Source: LMUY01 sp964245075 | Lineage (GTDB): Bacteria; Pseudomonadota; Alphaproteobacteria; Acetobacterales; Acetobacteraceae | Direction: 5' to 3' | DNA: 64,000 nucleotides | Assembly: GCA_964245075.1 (NCBI GenBank) | Contig: CAXTLC010000012.1 | Location: forward strand, 8,205 to 72,204 | Shown here: positions 59,373-64,000 of the stretch, one piece after another | Layout of the letters: every line of letters starts with the position of its first letter | Position numbering within the stretch: the stretch's first letter is position 1 | The notes under the pieces: generated by a model | Told to the model about the DNA's origin: nothing | The model's database searches: none | The model's input: only the letters and a program-made list of their open reading frames with translations | Position numbers and translations under genes: made by a program

Positions 59373-59445
59373 ACTGGCACTCCTGGATGTTGACAAGGCA
59401 GGCCCCCTCGCCGCACGAACCGCGGCGAGGGGATCCACGGCTTCC

Positions 59446-61245
59446 CTATTCGAGGCCGAACACCGTCAGCACGCCGCCGAGCTGGGTGTAGTTCGCCAAC
59501 TGGCGGTAGGCTCCCACCGCGCCGAGCCCGTCCGTGTCGTTGCCGAGGCCCGCGGCCATGCCGATTCCGGCCCAGCCACCCACGCCGGACAACACGGCGA
59601 TGTACTGCTTGCCGTTGTGCGTGTAGGTGTTGATGTTGCCGATAATCCCGGACGGCGTCTTATAGCGGTACAACTCCTTGCCGCTGCTCGCGTCGACCGC
59701 CTTCAGGTAGCCGTCGAGCGTGCCGTAGAACACGACGTTGCCCGCCGTCGCGAGGGCGCCCGACCACACGGAGAAGGGCTCCGGATCAGACCAGAGGATC
59801 TTGCCCTGCCCGGCGTCGAAGGCGATGAAGTTGCCGAGGTTGTTGTCACCTTTCGGCGGGTACATCGACAGGGTCGCGCCCACATAGGGCTGTCCCGCGG
59901 TGTAGCTCACCTTGAACGGCTCGTAATCCATGCAGACGTGGTTGGTCGGCACGTAGAACACGTTGGTCTTGGGCGAGAAGGCTGCCGGCTGCTGATCCTT
60001 GGAACCGAGCGCCGCCGGACAGATGTTGCGCGTGTTCTTGTCCTCGCCCTGGTGGCCGGTCGAGAAGGCGGGGTTCACCTCCGGACGGCCGGTCTGCATA
60101 TCCACGTGGGTGGCCCAGTTCACCGCCGGGTCGTACTTCTCGGCCACGAGCAGCTCGCCGGTTTCCCGGTTGAGCGTGTAGGCAAAGCCGTTGCGGTCGA
60201 AATGCACCAGGGCCTTGGTCGGCTTGCCCTTCACGGTGATGTCGGCGAGGATCATCTCGTTCACGCCGTCATAGTCCCATTCGTCGTGCGGGGTCATCTG
60301 ATAGACCCATTTCGCCATGCCGGTGTCAGCGTCGCGGGCCATGATCGTCATCGACCACTTGTTGTCCCCCGGCCGCTGCACCGGGTTCCACGTGCTGGGA
60401 TTGCCGGTCCCGTAGTAGATCAGGTTGAGCTGCGGATCGTAGGAGTACCAGCCCCAGGTGGAGCCGCCGCCGGTCTTCCACTGGTCCCCTTGCCAGGTCG
60501 AGAGCGACGAGTTCTCGCCGATGGGCTTGCCCATCATCGTGGTCTTCACCGGGTCCATCAGCAACTGGTCGTCCGGACCGACCGAGTAAGCGTTCCAGGC
60601 CACCTTGCCGTCGGCAAGGTTGTAGGCGGTCAGGCGTCCCTGGGTGCCGAACTCGCCGCCCGAGATGCCGACGTAAACCTTGTCCTTCACGATCATGGGC
60701 GCCATCGTCATGGTCTCGCCCTTGGACGAGTCGCCATTCTGGACGTGCCACAGTTCCTTGCCGGTCTTGGCATCCAGCGCGACCGTGGTGGCGTCCGCCT
60801 GGTTCAGGATGATCTTGCCGTCACCATAGGCGACGCCGCGGTTCACCGTGTCGCAGCACATGACCGCAATGACGTTCGGGTCCTGGTGCGGCTCGTATTT
60901 CCAGAGGATCTTGCCGTTGTCGTTCAGGTCGAGGGCGAACACGTTGTTCGGGAATGGCGTGTGGACGTACATGACGTTGCCGATGACGAGCGGGCCGCCC
61001 TCGTGGCCGCGCAGCACGCCGGTGGAGAACGACCACTCCGGATGCAGCTGCTTGACATTCTGCGTGTTGATCTGGTCAAGGGTGCTGTAACGGTGATTGG
61101 CGTAATCGCCGGTCGGCATGACCCATTGATTGGCGTCACCCTGCAACTTCAGCAGTTCGTCATTGGCGAAGGCGGAAGGCGTTAGCGCCGCAGAAGCCGC
61201 CAGGCACACGGTACAGGCCAATAAAGCCCGAAATGATGTCTTCAC
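59446..61245 (-). CDS. xoxF: Lanthanide-dependent PQQ methanol dehydrogenase
   Basis: A 599-residue quinoprotein that oxidises methanol to formaldehyde in the periplasm. It has a signal peptide (about 1-27) and an eight-bladed propeller. The adjacent Cys130-Cys131 are in VMCCDTVNRG. Metal-site residues are Glu198 (GISGGEFG), Asn282 (GTGNPSTWNP) and Asp324. Asp326 in HDEWDYDGVNEM is the extra Asp that marks lanthanide-type XoxF, where calcium MxaF has Ala. The start is GTG with GGGAGG 6 bases upstream. Head of the xoxF-G-J-CXXCW operon. No mxaI is present. Confidence 0.96.
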   Translation of the reverse strand: MKTSFRALLACTVCLAASAALTPSAFANDELLKLQGDANQWVMPTGDYANHRYSTLDQINTQNVKQLHPEWSFSTGVLRGHEGGPLVIGNVMYVHTPFPNNVFALDLNDNGKILWKYEPHQDPNVIAVMCCDTVNRGVAYGDGKIILNQADATTVALDAKTGKELWHVQNGDSSKGETMTMAPMIVKDKVYVGISGGEFGTQGRLTAYNLADGKVAWNAYSVGPDDQLLMDPVKTTMMGKPIGENSSLSTWQGDQWKTGGGSTWGWYSYDPQLNLIYYGTGNPSTWNPVQRPGDNKWSMTIMARDADTGMAKWVYQMTPHDEWDYDGVNEMILADITVKGKPTKALVHFDRNGFAYTLNRETGELLVAEKYDPAVNWATHVDMQTGRPEVNPAFSTGHQGEDKNTRNICPAALGSKDQQPAAFSPKTNVFYVPTNHVCMDYEPFKVSYTAGQPYVGATLSMYPPKGDNNLGNFIAFDAGQGKILWSDPEPFSVWSGALATAGNVVFYGTLDGYLKAVDASSGKELYRYKTPSGIIGNINTYTHNGKQYIAVLSGVGGWAGIGMAAGLGNDTDGLGAVGAYRQLANYTQLGGVLTVFGLE

Positions 61246-61503
61246 GCGATCCTCCCAGTGATCCAGGCGGTTTTCCGCCTCATGTTCCGGCCCGAAGCCT
61301 CAAGGAGACTCCTCGGGATCAGAGTAGAAGCTTGTGCACCAATCAGACAAGATGGAAGTTGCACCGAAGCGCAGTATCGTTTGCCGCGACACGGGACTAT
61401 TTACACTGCACCGCAACATTGGGCAATTTTATTGCGCCCCTGGGTGGCGGAACGCGGGCACTCGGCTAATCTGCGGCGCAAGAAAGAGAAGGATTCACGA
61501 ACC
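61246..61503. promoter_or_regulatory. Divergent xoxF-frmA control region
   Basis: 258 bp hold the promoters for xoxF (left) and frmA (right). TGCACC occurs three times, at 61335, 61360 and 61407. A small hairpin AGGCGG-TTTT-CCGCCT lies near the xoxF side (about 61266). An imperfect inverted repeat GGGCAATTTTATTGCGCCC lies near 61421, about 75 bases before frmA. No confident -35/-10 pair is seen. The shared region suggests joint control of methanol and formaldehyde oxidation. Confidence 0.45.
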
Positions 61504-62613
61504 ATGGACGTTCGGGCAGCAGTGGCGTTCGAGGCGGGCAAGCCGCTCAGCGTGGAGACGGTGCAACTGGACGGCCCGCGCGAAGGCGAAGTCCTCGTCG
61601 AGATCAAGGCGACCGGCATCTGCCATACGGACAAGTACACCCTGTCCGGCGCCGACCCGGAGGGCCTGTTCCCCGCCATCCTCGGTCACGAGGGCGCGGG
61701 CATCGTCGTCGACGTCGGGCCGGGCGTGCGTTCCCTGGCCAAGGGAGACCACGTCATCCCGCTCTACACGCCGGAATGCCGCGAGTGCGACTACTGCCTC
61801 AGCCGCAAGACCAATCTCTGCCAGAGGATCCGCCTAACCCAGGGACGCGGCGTGATGCCGGACGGCACCAGCCGTTTCTCGTTTGGGGGCAAGCCCCTGC
61901 TGCACTACATGGGGTGCTCCACCTTCGCCAACTTCACCGTGTTGCCGGAGATCGCCCTGGCACGCGTCCGTCCAGACGCGCCGTTCGACAAGATCTGCTA
62001 CATCGGTTGCGGCGTCACCACCGGGATCGGCGCGGTGATCTTCACCGCCAAAGTGCAGCCGGGCGACAATGTCGTGGTGTTCGGCCTGGGCGGCATCGGC
62101 CTGAACGTGATCCAGGGCGCGCGCCTGGCCGGGGCGGACATGATCGTGGGCGTGGACCTCAACCCAGCGCGCGAGGAGCTGGCCCGCAAGTTCGGCCTCA
62201 CCCACTTCGTCAACCCGAAAGAGGTCGCCGGCGACCTGGTTCCCCACTTGGTGGAGCTGACGAAAGGTGGCGCCGACCACAGCTTCGAGTGTGTCGGCAA
62301 TCCTGCCCTGATGCGGCAGGCGCTGGAATGCGCGCACAAGGGCTGGGGCAAATCCACCATCATCGGCGTGGCCGCCGCCGGGCAGGAAATCAGCACCCGC
62401 CCTTTCCAACTCGTGACCGGCCGCGTGTGGCAGGGCAGCGCGTTCGGCGGCGCCCGGGGCCGCACGGACGTCCCACGGATCGTGGATTGGTACATGGAGG
62501 GCAAAATCAACATCGACGACCTGATCACCCATACCCTGCCGCTCGACCGCATCAACGAGGGGTTCGACCTCATGACGCGCGGTGAGAGCATCCGCAGCGT
62601 GGTCGTTTATTGA
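61504..62613 (+). CDS. frmA: S-(hydroxymethyl)glutathione dehydrogenase (class III ADH)
   Basis: The enzyme oxidises the glutathione-formaldehyde adduct to S-formylglutathione with NAD+. The 369-residue zinc enzyme has Cys40 in GICHTDKYTLSG and His62-Glu63 in GHEGAGIVV. Structural zinc cysteines are at 92, 95, 98 and 106. The NAD motif is VVVFGLGGIGLNVIQGARLA, and Asp in VGVDLNPAREELA picks NAD. It faces xoxF and connects it with FghA and FdsGBAD. Also called flhA or adhC. Confidence 0.94.
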   Translation: MDVRAAVAFEAGKPLSVETVQLDGPREGEVLVEIKATGICHTDKYTLSGADPEGLFPAILGHEGAGIVVDVGPGVRSLAKGDHVIPLYTPECRECDYCLSRKTNLCQRIRLTQGRGVMPDGTSRFSFGGKPLLHYMGCSTFANFTVLPEIALARVRPDAPFDKICYIGCGVTTGIGAVIFTAKVQPGDNVVVFGLGGIGLNVIQGARLAGADMIVGVDLNPAREELARKFGLTHFVNPKEVAGDLVPHLVELTKGGADHSFECVGNPALMRQALECAHKGWGKSTIIGVAAAGQEISTRPFQLVTGRVWQGSAFGGARGRTDVPRIVDWYMEGKINIDDLITHTLPLDRINEGFDLMTRGESIRSVVVY

Positions 62614-62622
62614 GTGCGTGAC

Positions 62623-62829
62623 TCAGGCCGGAGCGCGGGCGGGCATGTCCTTCTCGCAGCGCCAGCCCTTGAGCCGCCATTGCGGATGGACCTCGATGTA
62701 TTCCTGCGCGATCTGCTGCGCCCGGACGGTGCATGCCAACGCCATGGCATCGTCCCCGATCGGCTCGCGCCGCTCCATGCAGCTATCGGCCGCTCCAACC
62801 AGGCAGTAAACCAGGACCAACTCGATCAA
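62623..62829 (-). CDS. Small conserved-looking protein, TTG start
   Basis: A 68-residue protein (ELVLVYCLVGAADSC at the start, WRLKGWRCEKDMPAR at the end). Short proteins with a hydrophobic head, two or three Cys and a WxxxxWRC tail are common in alphaproteobacteria and have no known function. The only start is TTG at 62829, supported by GAGGGG 7 bases upstream. The start codon shares base 62829 with the ATG of the divergent gene. It is convergent with frmA, 9 bp away. Confidence 0.65.
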   Translation of the reverse strand: MIELVLVYCLVGAADSCMERREPIGDDAMALACTVRAQQIAQEYIEVHPQWRLKGWRCEKDMPARAPA

Positions 62830-63524
62830 TGACTTCCCCTCTTTCCAAACGCTGCATCACCCTGCTGCTCGTCGCGGCACCGGCGTTCCTGGCTACGGCC
62901 GCGTCGGCGCAGCCTGCCGCGGAGGACACGCGACCGCTCAGCCCGGCGCAGGTCGCGTTGTTCATGACCCCGCAGCTTCAGAACGTGGGTCATCCAGAGA
63001 CGTTGCAATACCACTTCACGCGCACCGGCAAGGACGGGTTCGAGGATACGGTGGCCGAGAAGATCCAGGCCATACACCCGGACGGCACCAAGCAAGTCAG
63101 CTTCAACTACCTGTCCGGGGAACACCACAAGTTCTACCCGGCGGTGGACAACTTCGCTGGCAACCCGGTGCTGATGGTTTTCCTGGAGTCCGACGTGCAA
63201 TCCATGAAGGACTCGCTCGGCGTCTCCGCCACGTATTTCCGCAACCTGGTCCGTGAGGCGATGGTCGATCACGCCACCATCGCGAACACCAGCTTCACGC
63301 TGGACGGCCGCGCCGTCCCAGCCCGCGAGGTGACGGTCCAGCCGTTCGCGGACGTCGAGCGGCTGGAGCGGCTGCCGACCGTGCAGGCCAAATCCTACCG
63401 CTTCGTGCTGTCGGACGCCGTGCCGGGCGGCATCGCGCTCATGCAGACGAGCATGCCCGCCGACGCGGCGAGCGGCATCGCCGCATCGGGCGAAACGGTC
63501 GCGTTCCAGGGTGTGTCGCCATGA
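62829..63524 (+). CDS. Exported protein, unknown, next to the xox/frmA genes
   Basis: A 231-residue protein with a signal peptide (CITLLLVAAPAFLATAASAQ). The mature part has LFMTPQLQNVGHPETLQYHF, FYPAVDNFAGNPVLMVFLES and YFRNLVREAMVDHATIANTS. It has no Cys after the signal and no named domain. Similar exported proteins occur near methanol-oxidation genes in alphaproteobacteria, as far as I recall. Four-base overlap with the next gene (ATGA at 63521), so the two are coupled. Confidence 0.75.
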   Translation: MTSPLSKRCITLLLVAAPAFLATAASAQPAAEDTRPLSPAQVALFMTPQLQNVGHPETLQYHFTRTGKDGFEDTVAEKIQAIHPDGTKQVSFNYLSGEHHKFYPAVDNFAGNPVLMVFLESDVQSMKDSLGVSATYFRNLVREAMVDHATIANTSFTLDGRAVPAREVTVQPFADVERLERLPTVQAKSYRFVLSDAVPGGIALMQTSMPADAASGIAASGETVAFQGVSP

Positions 63525-63877
63525 TCCGCAAGCTCGCCCTGACCGCCGTTCTCGCCGTCACCTGCGGCGGCGCCATGGCCCAGAGCGACCATGTTCCGGC
63601 CAACAACTATCCCACCGCTGCCCGGGCCGACTACGTGATCGGCTGCCTGGCTGCCAACGGGTTCAAGCGCGAGTACCTGGACCGGTGCTCCTGCGGCATC
63701 GACACCATCGCCGACCAGATGAGCTATGACGACTACGAGAAGGCGGACACCATCCTGCGCATGCAGCAGGGCGGGCTCGGCGAGCGCGGCGCCATGTTCC
63801 GCGACACGCCAATCGCCAAGGAAGAAACCGAGAAGCTCCGGCGGGCGCAGGCCGATGTCAACCTAAACTGCCACTGA
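63521..63877 (+). CDS. Small exported cysteine-bearing protein, unknown
   Basis: A 118-residue protein with signal IRKLALTAVLAVTCGGAMAQ. The mature part has four Cys: GCLAANG, YLDRCSCGIDTIADQMS and the final NLNCH. The spacing suggests one or two disulfides. It is acidic in the middle (SYDDYEKADTI). No family is recognised. Coupled to the preceding exported protein; a shared periplasmic role is inferred. Confidence 0.75.
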   Translation: MIRKLALTAVLAVTCGGAMAQSDHVPANNYPTAARADYVIGCLAANGFKREYLDRCSCGIDTIADQMSYDDYEKADTILRMQQGGLGERGAMFRDTPIAKEETEKLRRAQADVNLNCH

Positions 63878-63884
63878 CGCCTGC

Positions 63885-63991
63885 CTAGAGCACCATCCGA
63901 CCGAACGGGATCACCTGTCGGATAGAGATGCTCGTGGAAACAACTGGCTAGAGCATCAGCCGTGCGCCTATCAGCACGGATGATGCTCTAG
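63885..63991. repeat. Dispersed palindromic repeat (CTAGAGCA-type), also a terminator
   Basis: Two inverted repeats lie side by side. ATCCGAC/GTCGGAT at 63895 and 63917 follows the first CTAGAGCA (63885). An 18-bp stem with one mismatch (63948-63965 and 63974-63991) with an 8-base loop starts and ends with CTAGAGCAT and its complement. CTAGAGCA-bordered palindromes are common dispersed repeats in alphaproteobacteria. It lies just after 63877 and could end that transcript. Confidence 0.65.
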
Positions 63992-64000
63992 CCTGCATTC

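Noticed and set aside
1..64000. tRNA, rRNA, CRISPR arrays, transposases, phage genes, B12 riboswitch
   Set aside because: Looked for by eye; none found. A B12 riboswitch, if any, would be upstream of the cob cluster outside the window.

Overview
The window is about 70% GC and nearly gapless, with many genes joined by 4-base NTGA start/stop overlaps. This looks like an alphaproteobacterium. The combination of aerobic-type cobalamin genes, a GapR-family protein, bifunctional RelA/SpoT and rpoZ, and a lanthanide-type methanol dehydrogenase fits Rhodospirillales, perhaps Acetobacteraceae. That placement is inference only. No rRNA, tRNA, CRISPR array or transposase was seen.

Region 1 (1-8.8 kb): cobalamin synthesis. 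cobH (cut by the window edge), cobI, cobJ, cobL, cobE, cobM, cobB, cobT and cobS lie on the plus strand. cobK and cbiD are inserted antisense, each 14 bp from the divergent start of the next plus gene. Region 2 (8.9-15.9 kb): a metallophosphoesterase, an unknown protein, a histidine-rich exported protein, aspS, a CNNM/CorC membrane protein, DUF3429 and SWIM proteins. Region 3 (16-27.9 kb): housekeeping genes: deacetylase-family hydrolase, comM-like ATPase, an AT-rich membrane orphan, an iron-sulfur uracil-DNA glycosylase, a NYN protein, folK, rpoZ, relA/spoT, acpS, a methyltransferase, lepB, rnc, era and recO.

Region 4 (27.9-29.5 kb): a lower-GC islet with what looks like a decayed polymorphic toxin and a frameshifted partner. 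Region 5 (29.5-41.7 kb): mixed metabolism: tam-like methyltransferase, a GMC oxidoreductase with a hydrolase/subunit-3 fusion, cysK, a glycosyltransferase coupled to a CoA-transferase-family protein, an aminotransferase, an M20 amidase, a GapR-like protein, a cytochrome c, an EthD protein and fghA.

Region 6 (41.7-63.9 kb) is a one-carbon/oxalate region. XoxF with XoxG and XoxJ oxidises methanol to formaldehyde. FrmA and FghA take formaldehyde through glutathione adducts to formate. FdsGBAD oxidises formate to CO2 with NAD+. An OFA-family transporter and a Tat-exported bicupin oxalate decarboxylase lie directly upstream of fds and would supply formate from oxalate. A five-gene ABC/beta-propeller set resembling PQQ-alcohol-dehydrogenase-associated (Ped) and lanthanide-uptake (lut) clusters faces the xox operon with one base between stop codons. 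A second, ATPase-less ABC set and a LysR regulator lie nearby. The window ends in a dispersed palindromic repeat.

Three genes (uracil-DNA glycosylase, one permease, one substrate-binding protein) appear to need a CTG start to give complete proteins.
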